A stretch of 64,000 nucleotides of DNA from NCBI GenBank assembly GCA_020466095.1, contig CM035807.1, forward strand, positions 77,870,595-77,934,594, in the 5' to 3' direction. The position numbers and the translations under genes are program-made. Of this stretch, positions 20,828 through 33,040 are shown piece by piece (the stretch's first letter is position 1; each line of letters opens with the position of its first letter). Under the pieces are notes generated by a model. That model saw nothing but the letters and a program-made list of their open reading frames with translations. It was not told the DNA's origin and made no database searches. This DNA comes from Chlorops oryzae. Taxonomy: Eukaryota; Arthropoda; Insecta; Diptera; Chloropidae.

Positions 20828-21862
20828 TTACAAAAGATTTTCAAATTGGCGACCGGACGTTCGTATACAACAGTTTGCTCTTTTTTGAATTTCATAACCT
20901 AAATTTGTGTTATGTAACTCCATTTTTACAATATCAATAGCTTCCATTATGCGTTCCATAAGGTGATGTCTCGACCGTATGGGAGCTGAATAAACGATTT
21001 CCTTAAGCCGACCCCACAAAAAAAAATCTAACGGCGTAAGATCTGGTGATCGCGGTGGCCATTTCACCGGACCATTCCTACCAGTCCATCTATTTAGGTA
21101 GTTTTCATCCAACCATACCTTTACATTTGCACCAAAATGTGCTGGAGCGCCATCGTGCTGGTAAATTATTTGGTTTCTAATCAGCAACGGCACATCCTCA
21201 AGAAGTATAGGTAGAGTCTCTTGCAGAAATTCTAAGTACAGCCGGGAGTTTAAATTCGACTCAAAAACATGTGGACCAATTAAAGTTGTACCAATTATAC
21301 CAGCCCAAACATTTATTCGAAACTTAAATTGCGAGTGACCCTCCCGCATAGCTTTTGGGTTTGATGCAGATCAAAGGTGTGAGTTGTGGAAGTTGAAAAC
21401 CCCGTCTTTAGTGATAGAGGACTCGTCAGTCCATAATACGTGGGAAATATTCGCGGTGTTTGCTCTGATCCATTCCGAAAACTGCATTCTTTTCTCATAG
21501 TCGCTCGGTATAAGCTCTTGTACAGGCGTAAAATGATATGGATGTAGACGTTCCCTGCGCAGGATTCTCCACACATTAGATTTCGGAACTCCCGTTCTTC
21601 CACTTATTTGGCGAACGCTTATGGATGGATCGTTTCGCACAATATGTAGAATGGTATCTTGTTCTGCAACATGGCCAACTTGTGTACCACTGTCTACTCG
21701 ACGGCTTTCAAAACACCCATATTCACGAAGGCGTCTGAAGCAGTTTCCAAAAGTTCTTTCGTTCGGAATTGTGCGTCCAGGAAATCGTCTGGTGTACTCT
21801 CTGCGTGCTTCTGCCTGGTTTCCGAAAACTATGTCAGCATATTCTTCAAATGAATATGCCAT
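20828..21862 (-). pseudogene. DD41D mariner transposase with one in-frame stop
   Basis: A cut-and-paste transposase of 344 codons interrupted only by TGA at 21371-21373 (codon 164). The frame is unchanged on both sides. The N-terminal 120 residues form the helix-turn-helix DNA-binding region (FEEYADIVFG, VPKSNVWRIL). The catalytic triad is D146 (LWTDES), D237 (QHDGAPAHF) and D279 (SPDLTPLD), with 41 residues between the second and third Asp: a DD41D signature as in the rosa group. Related transposases usually have Trp after the His-Leu where the stop lies, so a TGG-to-TGA change is the likely lesion (from family knowledge). It starts at ATG 21862 and stops at 20828-20830. Apart from the stop the triad is complete, suggesting recent activity. 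Confidence 0.88.
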
Positions 21863-22074
21863 TTACGATAGAAAATTACAAAATAGTGACTGCAAGTTTT
21901 CCTATACTTTTTCCACGTTTTTCGCTGAAAACTCTGAGGCTGGTTGAATTCCAAAAAACTTTTAAATGTGTAGTGCATGGCTAGCTGGGCTAGCTATGCT
22001 AAATACAGTTGATTGAACACAAAGCTTATGAGTGTGTTTTAATAACCTATTTTTCCTGAATTGAATTAAAAAAA

Positions 22075-22689
22075 AACAGTATAACATATGTACCACCAAT
22101 TTAAGTAAATTACGAGGATTTTGAAAACAATTAGAAAAAGCATGTGTTAATATTAACACTTTTTCCATACATTTTCAGCATGGGACTACTTTGAATAATT
22201 AATTTAAAAAACAAAAAGTTCTCAAACCCAAAAAAAATTGTTTGCGTCTTATTTGGAAAAGTTTCTGAAACCTATGGGGTACCAAATGAAAGGAACATCG
22301 ATTGAGGATTGCGGAAAAAATGCAAAAGAATGGTGTTAATCGGACACTTTTCATACCAAAATGGCTGCCAAAGTTAAAACATTTAAATTTATTTTGTAAT
22401 TTTTGACTTTGACCTTTTATTTCTCCCACAATTGCTCAAATTTTTACGATGAATTTAATTTTGCCTTAAAGCTCACACAATTGGCTTTTAAAGGGCATAA
22501 CATTTTTTCTTTTACAGTACACCAATATGTTGGTAGATTTTTTTTCTCGAATTACTGCCTAAAAACTTTAAGGCCCTATAACTCCTCAGGGGTGCATTTG
22601 GGACCCCGCCCTCCCATACGATTTTTTGTTCGATCGTGACCTCCCCTACCATCCCTGTAAAAAAAAGCACTCAACTACGGGACACCCTG
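22075..22689. repeat. right long terminal inverted repeat of mariner
   Basis: Inverted partner of 20184-20785, ending CGGGACACCCTG before the TA duplication. It lies upstream of the transposase start (21862), so it probably includes the promoter region. Confidence 0.88.
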
Positions 22690-22956
22690 TAGAGTCACAG
22701 ACTACAGTTTAAATACACCCCCCAGAAACGAATTTTAAGCACAACTTACCATTTCAATAAATAAAAACTAAAAAAAACCTGATTTCTGGCATATATTACT
22801 GTAAAAGAGATAAAAACTGAAAACAAGGTTGGACAAAAGTTAAAATACATTCCAAAAAAAATACTTTCTTGGCTTAGATTTCGATGAATACAAAGAGTTG
22901 AAACAGATATTAGTCTTGTACTTTTTTTATGAGCATTTGCCGTCATAACATACACA

Positions 22957-23575
22957 GGGGAAAAAATCAACCAGAAAATTGGTTAATTCAAAAGGAAAAA
23001 CATACAAAACTTCAGCAAGGAATATTTTTAATTTAAACAATTTTTCTTGTTGGAAAAAATAAAGATTTTTCCCTTTGAATCAACTATATTTCACGTTGAA
23101 TAGACATGATGATATTTTTCAAAATGCATTTAAATTTAAATTGTTGAACAAACCACCGACAAAAATGAAATGGCAAGATAATTTTTAAAATAAGATAAAC
23201 TTACTAAAATACCTATAAAAGAGTATCATTGGAACAAATTTATTTCAAGTTTAAAGCAAATGGCCACAGAGCCCTCTGTTGAACATAACCGCAAAAATAG
23301 CCATCGGATGGACTTCGTCAGATTTTGTCACTCCGCTGCTTAAAAAGTTCTAAGATGAATAAAAATCTTATATGTCCTTTTTTATAAAACAAATGAGAAT
23401 TATACCGAACGTAAAGAAATGTTATTAAACATATTTCCTTTCAAATCAACCAAAAATTTTGTTGACTCAACGCTTTTTCTTTTGAAATTTTTGTTCTGCT
23501 CGAAAATCAAAAGGACTGTGAATAGCAATGCGCCCTTTTAAAAAAAATTATGGTTACGTTCGCTCAGTGTAATAT
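22957..23575. mobile_element. probable degraded MITE with imperfect inverted arms
   Basis: The left arm 'aaccagaaaattggttaattc...aaaggaaa' (near 22970-23000) is matched imperfectly in inverse by 'tttcctttcaaatcaaccaaaaatttt' (near 23435-23465). Exact ends and target duplication are not resolved. Confidence 0.35.
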
Positions 23576-23744
23576 TAGGGGAACCCGAGATGCTAAATTT
23601 GCAGTTACTAAAGCGACATGGAAACTTATTGGATTGTGAAGTTTACGTTCTAAAACAAACAAAAAAGTCTATGTAAAGTTTTCCATTTTAATGGGGATGA
23701 GAGCGTGTAAGAATGGTCAAAAATGTAAAAAAAAAAATGGACAC

Positions 23745-24870
23745 ATTTCAATACTCGAGCACGTCAGAAATTGATACAGTAATCGCGCTTTATATTCCTG
23801 ATAACCAATATACAGTGAATGTAAAGTGGACTCGTAAAAGTGTGCTATTTAAATGACTGACATTGTGGAGGTGGCCAAAGCTCTAAACTGATCTTAGAAA
23901 AAGTAAAAAAGAAAACGGTAACCTTGGGATACTCGAGCGCGTCAGATTTTTATGCAGAGGGATCAACCAGATGTCTTTGTCGCCCTGAATGATAATCTGA
24001 CAATTACATGGAGACGTTTTGTTAATCTGACAATTTAAGAGACCAAGTTTTTCTTTCGTTTCTTTTTATAATTAGATGTAACAAAAACAATCTATATATA
24101 TTTATTTATAAGGACAGAGAGAAAGAGAGAGAAAAAAAGGAAACGAAAAGGATTCGCGATTCACAGTTTTTCAGTTTTAAAAGCTCTTTATTGACACGGA
24201 ATACAAATTTTTAATTTCACAAAATAATTTGAATAGCCAAAGCTATTGTGATTAAAATGAAATTTTTTCCAACTGTGACCCACGAAAAACGTCAGACTCA
24301 TGGGCTAAACCAGCGTAGGGCAGGGGGGGCCATTGCCCCCCCCTAAATCGGCAAGTTACCTTGCGAACGAAAAAACACTGAAAGCTTTTTGGCACTCTGT
24401 TAAACTTATGGAAATTTAAGGGAATTTTTCTATTAGCTGGCACCATTGCTGTTTGCGTAAAATATGAAACGTCTGCACAAATGCACATAAAAGAATTGTG
24501 TGAACATTTTCGCCCCCCCCTAAATTTGATTCTGGTTTAGCCCATGGTCAGACTATATGTTTTTCGTGATCCTTAAAGGATTTCCTTCAAAATAAAATAA
24601 AAAACCAATCGCGCTCGAGTATTTGGAGTTGACGTTTTTTTTTTTGCAACTTTGGTACTCACCGATTTCCCTATGCCACGGTCAAATTGTCAGAGATTTG
24701 AAAAGTACACTTTTTAACATCTACTTAACTTACCTTCTCTTAATATGATGCGCTCGAGGATCAGAGGATCGATTTTTTTTACTAATCTGACGGGCTGCCC
24801 TCAACGTACACCCCAAAATTAGCGCTCATATATGGTTGGGCTCGGCCCTCTATATATTTACAGCGAGCAA
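23745..24870. repeat. quasi-palindromic repeat with four CTCGAGC(G)CG units
   Basis: Related units built on ATACTCGAGCRCGTCAG occur at 23751-23767 and 23929-23946 (+ orientation) and, inverted, at about 24606-24622 and 24742-24762. Paired 'aatctgacaattta' motifs at 23993 and 24026 have an inverted partner near 24684-24695. An unrelated MITE (24281-24568) sits between the halves. I do not recognise the family. Confidence 0.5.
24281..24568. mobile_element. 288-bp inverted-repeat MITE
   Basis: CACGAAAAAC, a GTC-GAC motif and ATGGGCTAAACCAG at 24281-24313 are repeated in inverse at 24532-24568. Inside, C-runs near 24340 and 24513 ('cccccccctaaat') mirror each other. No target duplication was established. 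Confidence 0.6.
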
Positions 24871-24998
24871 ATGGGCCAAGCTCATAAAAGATACTTTTCT
24901 AGGCACTTGAAAGGCTACTTTTGGGGAAACGAAATTTTGTTTTTTGTTAAAATAACTGCCATTTAAGGTTTAACCGGACATTCAAAAAACGGGCCCAA

Positions 24999-25669
24999 GG
25001 GCCGGTTTTTTAAAGCCTGCTTAGTAATAAAATAATAATTGGTTGGTCCAGTGTTAACCAAACATTAGTCTTTTGAACTCTGGTTAGCTTAGAGAAGGTT
25101 GGTTTGGTGAACTAATCAAGGAAATTATTAACCGGCCGAATTTCGTCGGTTAAGGGCTTTTAACCAGGGGTTTTAGTAAATTTTTTCTTTTGATTCAAAA
25201 GTTTTGAGTTTGACATTCGGTAAGAACATAAAATATTCCTTATTCAGCGGGATGGAGTAAGTTCATTGTCAAATAAAAATGCTTGTTATAATGAAATAAT
25301 TATCCACTCATTAAATTAGGTCTCGTGGAAATTGCGTTAGGGATTTGTGGGTTACCGAGTTCAAAATTTTACCGTAAGAGGGCATTAAGTCTAGCTGCGA
25401 TATACTCAATTCTAAATAGTGTAAACCAAATTGTTTTTGAACAATTTTCTGAATTTTGAATTATGAAATATGTTTATTTATTTTCGTTGGTTAATTTGAA
25501 AGATGGACTGGAAAAATATTGAAATTCTTGCTTAACCTACGGTTTGTTAACCAAACCCAAAAAATGTTGAAAATACACAATTCCTTAACCTTTGATTCAT
25601 AAACACTGGTTAGAAAAAATCTCTGGTAACTAAACCAGAAATTTAATCAGACTTTAAAGTACCGGACCT
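24999..25669. mobile_element. probable MITE with GGxCCGGT...TTTAAAGxCTG ends
   Basis: The left end GGGCCGGTTTTTTAAAGCCTG and the right end (complement of GGTCCGGTACTTTAAAGTCTG) match at most positions. 'ggttaac.aac'-type motifs near both ends are also inverted ('gttaaccaaacattag' and 'tttgttaaccaaaccc'). It is non-coding; target duplication is uncertain. Confidence 0.5.
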
Positions 25670-27157
25670 ACGTGTGATAAAGTGTGATCTAGTAATGTGA
25701 GCAATTTAACGGCAATAAAAAGAATACTTAGTCATGAATATATTTGGTAAGGGGGAATGGGATTTTTTTACGTTCGACCTTTTTCGAACAAGCCAAGAAT
25801 AAATATCGAGACTGATCAGTTGATTCTAGTCGAAATGAAATTGGAAAAAAATTGTCCAAAAGCCAGAGTTTTCATTTAAACCTCAAAACCAAATCAAAAA
25901 AAAATATCCCCCGAAATGATTGATGTTGTGCAAAACATTTAACATTGACATAACTGTTTGACATCGCAAAGGCTTCAGGGTGCGAATGTTTCCAGTTTTC
26001 AAATTTCAGCAAGCAAAGCGTTTAATAAAACAAAAAAAAAAAGAAATATTCGCGCTTTGCGGCAAGCCAATTACGAAAATTCTGATTTACACGAAATGGT
26101 AATTTTATCATCAGCACTGCGGCTTAACACATTAGACCTGAAACTTTTGCTTTAACTAATGTCATGTTTTCATATTTACACACAAGTGGTCAGCGGAAGG
26201 CACAAACGTTCAAATAAAGAATTTTTTTCGTATGTCGGAAATTTAAAATAAATTTCCATGGAATTTGTCATTCTCAGTCCGGAATTGAAAAAGAGACGAA
26301 ATGTTATTTTGATCAAAAAACAAAAAAAATAAAAAAAAAATAAAGGATTTAAATGATTTTGTGTAGGAGTTCATCTCAGAGTTTAATGCACTGCACTGAC
26401 TCTGGTCAGTTATCAGAAGTCTCAAAGCATTGAGTTGAGCGGTTGGCTTGAAAAATACGAGTGAGAGGGGAAATAGAGAAGCAAAACATCAAATCCAAAG
26501 AAGCGAGCCGCCTCAAGACTGCTTTGACTGCCAGCAGCATTTCTTAACAATATTCACCGCCATCACCATCACCATCATCGTCATCATCATGAGCAACTGC
26601 GAACGGTAGGAGTAGGAGAAAGAACCCGAAGAAGAAGCAGAAGCAGAAGCATAAGCGGCAAAGATGGAGTATTGAATGCAATTTTTTAGCTGCATGTTAT
26701 CCAAAAAATATTCATTTTAATATCTTTTCAATCCATACAATCTCGACTTGGAAGGCTTCTGAGTGAGTAGTGGCGCGGCTGATTGCTCCATTGGATTGCT
26801 ACCTGCCCACTGTGCCAGCAATTTATTGATGACGGCCGACAAGCCAATGGAGAACACGAAGTTGTAATGGTGTCTGCGACAACGAAGTATAACCACTCGT
26901 ACGTGTACGTGTGCGCAAGCAAGGCGGCGAAAGAGTGAAGCTGGAGTCAAAAGGAGCAACAATGAGCTAAAACTGCGATTATGAGCATCGCGTCGTACCA
27001 CAATGCGCGGCATAGTCGGACTATGTAGTGGAGCTTTAAAAACCACATTCTCCTTTTAAACTGACAATAATGACGACGACAACGACAACGACGACGACGA
27101 GATGAGAATGACGATGGCTGCGGCGGTCTTCCTTCTGAATATTCACGCATACAAAAC

Positions 27158-27189
27158 GCATCCCATCGCATCGCATCGCATCGCATCGA
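27158..27189. repeat. CATCG pentanucleotide tandem repeat
   Basis: About five consecutive 'atcgc' units. The same pentamer recurs near 29528-29545 ('gaatcgcatcgcatcg'). Confidence 0.8.
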
Positions 27190-30100
27190 AGTAGGCATTC
27201 CTGAACACATCCGTGCACACAGCTACAAATATGATATCCATAAATCTCGCTAATAACCAATCCCGCGTAATGCTGAAAATGCAAATTGCTCATGTCATAT
27301 GCCTTCTCGTAAAATATATCAGCAACATGGTATGCATATCAGACGGTGGTTGGATCAGGAACAGTACAATGCATAGCCGACCATCGAGCATCGGACGATT
27401 AAGCACAGCGAGGAGTGGCACAGTGGTCAAAGTGTGTTCAATATTAAATTTAAAAAAAATAATAATTAGGAATTTTCCTCAAAGAGATGGACCCATTGAA
27501 ACAGTAAATTATAGCGCGTCTTCATCGTCAGCACATTCTCTGCTTGCTCGCTCAGGGCCCTTCAATTCATCATCATTCAGAAAAAATGCCTTTTCATTTA
27601 ACTTCGACCCACTGTACGTAATCGTTGGTTGGAGTTAAGAAGGCTTTAAGCTAAGAACCCGGCTGCTTTGGTTGGTTGGTTGGTTGTTCGAACGGTCGGT
27701 GGCTCGGTCGATTTGGCTCGCCTGTTTCCATGTCCGTCTAAAATGCGTTGCATCCCATCGAAACGCATCGTAACGCAAGCTAAGCATATGAAATGTGTAT
27801 TTTGCGTTATGCTGCGTCTATTTACTTCGTTCGTTTCCCCCGCCGGCATTGTGCATCTTGCTGCGTTGGGTGGAATTTCAACCATAATCCCTACCTTGCT
27901 TCATTCGCTCGTCTAGCATTTATGCATATTGGTCAGTCGAGTCGCAGTCGGACATAATCATATGAGCGTATGCACGTCTAGTACGCATGCCGTTGTCATT
28001 GTCCCCCACCAATGTCGCCTCCTGCGTGCTCCGTACTCCTTGTAGATGTTATTTTACGTACTCCATACAGTCTATAGTCGATGTCCATGTCTACTGTCGT
28101 TGCTAAAATTACTGATTCCGAATGGATGCTTATGATGCTTTTGCATAATTTCTGCTCGAATGGGAGCTTCGTTTGCCTATCGATTAAGTGAGTGTGGCTG
28201 TGGGTGTGTGTGATTGTGTGTGGGTTGGAGGTTAGCATTATCCATTTATATGTGTCTATCTGTAAGTTTGAATGCCATTTCATGTAAGACTGGGTTTAGG
28301 TATTTTGAATATTTATGGAAATTGTTGAAAATTCCGACTGAGCGTACCTACTGAGAAAATTTCAAGGATTTTAGAATTTTGAAATTGCTATAGAAAAAGA
28401 TTTTGAAATGCCTTGATTTATTTTTGAGTCGATGCAATATGTTTTTATCTACCTAGTACTTTAGGGAAATTGCCAGCATTTAAGTTCTGCTTAAGAGACT
28501 CCAGGACCTTCGCTGTTATGAAATGGGAAAATTACCCTCTCTACCTCTCTCAAAGGAATTCATTTGATCGACTTGAGAAAAAGTATGAAATGAAGAATAA
28601 AAATACTACCATTCTTTTCCACCTTCCCCTTTTCTACTATCTCTATGGCTAAAAAGTTATTCAAAACGTACGAAGTGCTCCTCCAATATTCATCCAATTC
28701 TACTAAAAGGTTTACCTGGCGAAAAAGATTTCATCAGTGCAAAAGCGCGGTTCATGTTACTAATTATTTTCTTAACAAAAAAAAAAAATTATCTTAAGAC
28801 CCGCTCCTACGAACATAGAGACTTACATAGAACAAAAAAAAAAAAAAACCTCACTAGTATCCATATGGAAGCCCAAAAGCGCAGATTTGCATATCAATTT
28901 GTAGCGAGCACAAAATGGCGCAAAAATAAGACCACAGTTAAACGCTAAACAGAACTGCGAAACACATCGGCATATGAACCAGTGTGTCTGCGGTGAGACG
29001 ACAGCTGAGGCGTGTAGAAGAGCGCAAGACGTAAAAGGAGAGAAGGAGAGAGGAGAGAGAAGAATATACGTTTTAATGTAATGATGAAATCATGATGCTC
29101 ATTATTTTTGCTTAAATGCGCAACCAACGAATCCATATATTTATCTTTTCAAAAAGCTGGATGCTCCCACCACAAGCATCTACAACAACCACCGCCGTCA
29201 CCACAACCACCACCAAATGAAGATATGCAGATCAAAAGCCCGAATGTTGCACGTTCGCGACGCAATCCGAAAGGCAACAATGTGTCGCCGCATTTAGAAT
29301 TTAAAGACTCGCGCAGTTGGAAAGGAACTGGCTACCGTTGGAAAGATGGCTGGTAAGTAGCGTTGGGAAAAATTACGACAAGCATTAAGCACTATTAAAA
29401 GTAAAAGAAGGAGAGAATAAAAAAAACAAAAAGCCAAAAAGCCAAAAAGAAAACAATGTTGATCGTATGAAGCTACTGTCGTGCATTGCGATATGAACTT
29501 ATGAGAAGCGACCTTTCGAATCGAATTGAATCGCATCGCATCGAATAGAATGGAACAGAACAGAACAGAACAGAAAAAACGATTCCCCATATTCGACTGT
29601 GAATTTGTCCGCGTTCGCTGTTCTTGAACTAGAATGAGACGCTAATTCGTTGTTTTAGCTCCTCCAGCGATGCTGGCGACATCATCAGTAGACATCATCT
29701 TTAGGCCGAAAATAATCATTTGTAGAGGACGCAGCATGGCGTTTCGTAGACAATTTGCAGCGCCATTTAGTCCATTTCCGATATCGAATCCACAGAACAT
29801 AACAAAAAAAAAAGAGGGGTATAAAAATAAGCGAAACATTTGTTGCAATTGTTCTTTGCGCCAACAAGCTGGAAAAGGAGCAAATAAAAAATAAAAATGA
29901 AAATGAAAATAACAAATAACAAATAGAAAATAGCAAGAAATAAGGAAAAGACATTATGCCCGACCCACGAAAGCCCCTTCGTTTCTCATTGTGATCCTTT
30001 TTTGAACGCTCGCGATAAGCGTGCATGCCTCTTGAGCTGCCCTCTAACATCGCTCGCAGATGCAGCATTTAATGCATCTTCCAAACGATTGCATGCAACC

Positions 30101-30417
30101 GGCAATGGACGACCCTCTTCTACTGCTTCAGCTTCTTCTACTAGTTCGCCTTCTTCATCTCCTCTTCTATTGTTGTTGCACTTCGCTTCGTATGAAGATA
30201 TCCGAAAAGACGACAAAGTGCGGCAGTTCCATTTGGCATATTGTGGAAGCTTGCGCCTTTTTTTGGTAGGCGAGCTAACAAAAAACAAGTCCATTGTTTC
30301 GAATTTCAGTTCGAGCGGCCGCTACGGCGGAGCGACGAGGCGAGGGCCATGCTCAACCTTGAGCCATGTATTGAGACATGCATTATTGTCTATTAGAAAA
30401 GGAATAGCAACATTGTT

Positions 30418-30453
30418 GCGGTGGCGGTGGCGGTGGCAGTGGCAGTGGCTCTG
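30418..30453. repeat. GGTGGC/GGCAGT hexamer tandem repeat
   Basis: Runs of 'gcggtggcggtggcagtggcag'-type units. Any reading frame through it is low-complexity. Confidence 0.7.
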
Positions 30454-31307
30454 GCGGCCTGCTTAGAAGATAAGCGGCTCTTTGGTAAGCGCTTTCTCCA
30501 TTATCAAAAAATTTTGAATGTCTCTATTTAAGTATGGAATATTTTATTCTATACATTTCTATTTGAATACATCAATACGATCTCGTTAAATAGTTATGGA
30601 CATTGCATGCGAAATCGCAATATTTTTATTTCGTTTAATAATAATTCTCACTGAATTGAATTCTGCTGAAAGCAATTCTGCCAATGCATTAGCATTAAAA
30701 TTTGCATATATTTCATTTGAATGGGTCTTGCTTTTGCATGTTCAGATGCAGTCAATGACCATGCGATGTTCGTTCGCACTTTTGATCTACATAAATCAAA
30801 GACCTAATGAAAGAAAATGCAATTTTAATACGCTTATCGTGCAGATATCGATTATGTCTGAGATCGATAGATTCGGTAGACTGAGATCGACTGATACAAC
30901 CAGACATAACGTGTCAAAAACCGGTTATAAGACTGTGTTTTTTGTTTTCCTGAAAGGATTCAAGAATGATTTGCTTATGGGCAATTCCATGAATACCGTC
31001 CCACCCGTGACACTCATTTTTTAGGTTTTAGCTCATAATAATTGAAAAAAGCACATAATTCTCAAGGATCTAAAATTTTTGAAACGTTTAACAATCGTTA
31101 AGCACTGAAATTACGCAATTTGTGATCAGAATGGCTGTCACGGGTGTCATGGGTGGGACAGTTTCTCATGGAATTGACCTTATGGAAATTTTTTGCTTAG
31201 GCTTTTAATTTAGAATCTAAACGATTGTGGGATCAGATATATCATCCTTTGGATTCGATTCATCACTTTTTTCCCCAATTTATTCTTTAAGACAATGAAC
31301 AAAGTAA

Positions 31308-31539
31308 AACAAGTAAGGATGTTATAGTCTGGCGAGCCTGACAATAGAATACCCGACACAGACACACATGTTCAAATAGTTTTAAATATCAAGAGTTGTT
31401 TAAGGGCATAACGGGCCCCGTATACCGACTTTTGTTGAATTTCTTTATGAAAACCACCTCTTTACCATACCCACTTTTCCAATTTTTTTTTGGAATCATA
31501 ATCGCAGGCTTAAATATAAGCTCAAACTCTAAGTTTCAT
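31308..31539 (+). mobile_element. helentron-like family B copy 2, 5' part
   Basis: Starts AACAAGTAAGG and follows family B block by block (ggcgagcctgacaatagaat, cgacacagacacaca, gtataccgacttttgtt, tatgaaaaccacc). It breaks at TA (31540-31541) in the middle of 'aagtttcat'. The sequence resumes at 35640. Confidence 0.8.
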
Positions 31540-31914
31540 TACAGCGGTTTCTCACTTTAACGAGTAATCGTTTTAACGAAATCTCGATTTAACGAGCAAT
31601 CAAAATTAATGGACAAAGTGGCTTGCATACACTGAAAAAAATTATAGCACCATGTGCTATATTTTGTGAGCGCTAATTGCTATAACTATAGTAGAAAATG
31701 GGATAGTAGATCTTTGTTACTGCGTCTGCTATATTTTATACGAAACTTTAATAGTTAGCTGCTATTGCTATAATTTAATATAACCCGCGCTACACCAATA
31801 GCAGTTTATGCTATTATTGGTCATAGTTTTTGCTATACGAACATAATATCTACAGATATAAAATTTAGCTACTCCGTGCTAACTGGCCTAGCACAAGCGA
31901 CTGAGAAAAAAGAA

Positions 31915-32385
31915 AAATTTTATTTTGTGTTTTGACTTTTTTATTTATTTATTTTAATTAATTTATTATATATTTTTTTTTGTTTATCTTTTTTTTTATT
32001 TTAAACTTTCTTTATCTTATATCTCCTTAAATTTTCTCGCCTCCACCGTGCCTCGAACCGCTGACCTTCAGTTTGCTGGGCGAATGTCTTAACCATTACG
32101 CTAAACGAACGAATTTAATTTGTTGGTCAAAATGCTCACTTGAGTTTATGGTTGCTCAGGTCTTGGGAAACGTGCTTAAAAATTTTTTTCACTCCAAAAA
32201 TTAACTACTTGAAAATAAACCCATTACAAAAAAAAAAATAATAGTAACCTTAAAAATTTAGGGGAAAATTTTTGTCTTCCCAAACAACTGAACTTTGAAC
32301 AAAAAAAAAAATTGTAATTTATAAAATAAAGTACAAAAAAAAAAAAAAATTTAGGGAATATCAGAATGCGAACTTAAAGCAGTCA
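31915..32385 (-). repeat. SINE-like repeat with tRNA-like head, copy 1
   Basis: On the minus strand, a perfect box A TAGCGTAATGG (32093-32103) is followed by box-B-like GGTTCGAGGCA (32049-32059), then a poly-pyrimidine stretch on the + strand. The flanking 'gagtttatggttgctca' and 'cagaatgcgaacttaaagcag' blocks recur in the copy at 33540-34100. Confidence 0.6.
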
Positions 32386-32519
32386 ACAGGGAGGAGCAGA
32401 TAAAAGGGAGAATTGCGAAAATGAGAGCACATTTCAAGGCATAGTAGAGAGCGAGAGAGAGAGTAAACGAGAGCGAATTTGGATAGAGAGAGATTGAAAT
32501 AAATATAATTTACTCATTA

Positions 32520-32624
32520 TAGCTGCATATGCTATGTAAATAGCCGCAGATGCATTACAATCATTCTCAGCTATAATGAGTAGCTGCATATGCTATGCAA
32601 ATAGCCGCAGATGCTTTAAAATCA
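32520..32624 (+). repeat. tandem duplication of about 43 bp
   Basis: 'agctgcatatgctatg.aa' followed by 'tagccgcagatgc' occurs at 32520 and again at 32581, about 61 bp apart, with few differences. The second unit is cut by the hAT insertion at 32622/32623. Confidence 0.75.
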
Positions 32625-33040
32625 GGGCTGGGCACGCGAGCATGAAATGTGCAAGTGAGAGCAAAAATTCGTTGCTCGCGTGTACATATATAAAGAGCGC
32701 ACGCGAAACGAATTTAGTTGTTGTCAAGAAGCGAACGAAGCAAGACGTCTGTCAAAAAATTTATGCGATCAAGAGATTTTTAGTGCAAAGCAGAGAGCTA
32801 TTTTCGTTAAAATAATGCTTTGTGAGCAGTGTTGCCGTTTTGGTAGAATTCTACCAATTTTGGTAAAAATTTATAAATAATTTTAATTTTGGTAGATTGG
32901 TAGTTTTGCGTGAGACTTGGTAGATTTGCATCATTTCCTCTTCATCGAATTGAAATAATTTGGAAACTTCGAAGATAAACACAACGGAAAAGGTGGCAAA
33001 TCTCTTGACTTTTGGGTGGAAAAGCGACATTTATTTTATA

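Larger units (their letters stand above)
20184..22689 (-). mobile_element. DD41D mariner (rosa-like) with about 0.6-kb terminal inverted repeats
   Basis: Complete 2506-bp element flanked by TA (20182-20183, 22690-22691). The ends are CAGGGTGTCCCGTAG and its complement. The left arm 20184-20785 (602 bp) and the right arm 22075-22689 (615 bp) are inverted copies with few differences, far longer than the roughly 28-bp ends of classical mariners. The single transposase frame lies between the arms on the minus strand. Confidence 0.9.
25670..31307. other. transposon-poor intergenic block with simple repeats
   Basis: About 5.6 kb with no supported exon and no clear transposon. It holds short tandem repeats: GACGACAAC-type (27070-27101), CATCG pentamers (27158-27189 and 29528-29545), AACAG (29552-29577) and GGTGGC (30418-30453). 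Composition is more balanced than in the transposon clusters. Candidate regulatory DNA, by inference only. Confidence 0.4.

Noticed and set aside
27158..27189. CRISPR-like or regulatory array
   Set aside because: Simple pentamer slippage repeat without spacers; CRISPR is not expected in an animal genome.
28739..28870. Small exon-like frame around AAAAAAAAA runs
   Set aside because: Lys-rich translations come only from A runs.
29685..30294. Overlapping open frames on both strands
   Set aside because: Low-complexity Phe/Ser/Leu or Glu-rich translations from purine/pyrimidine-biased DNA, with no coding signal.
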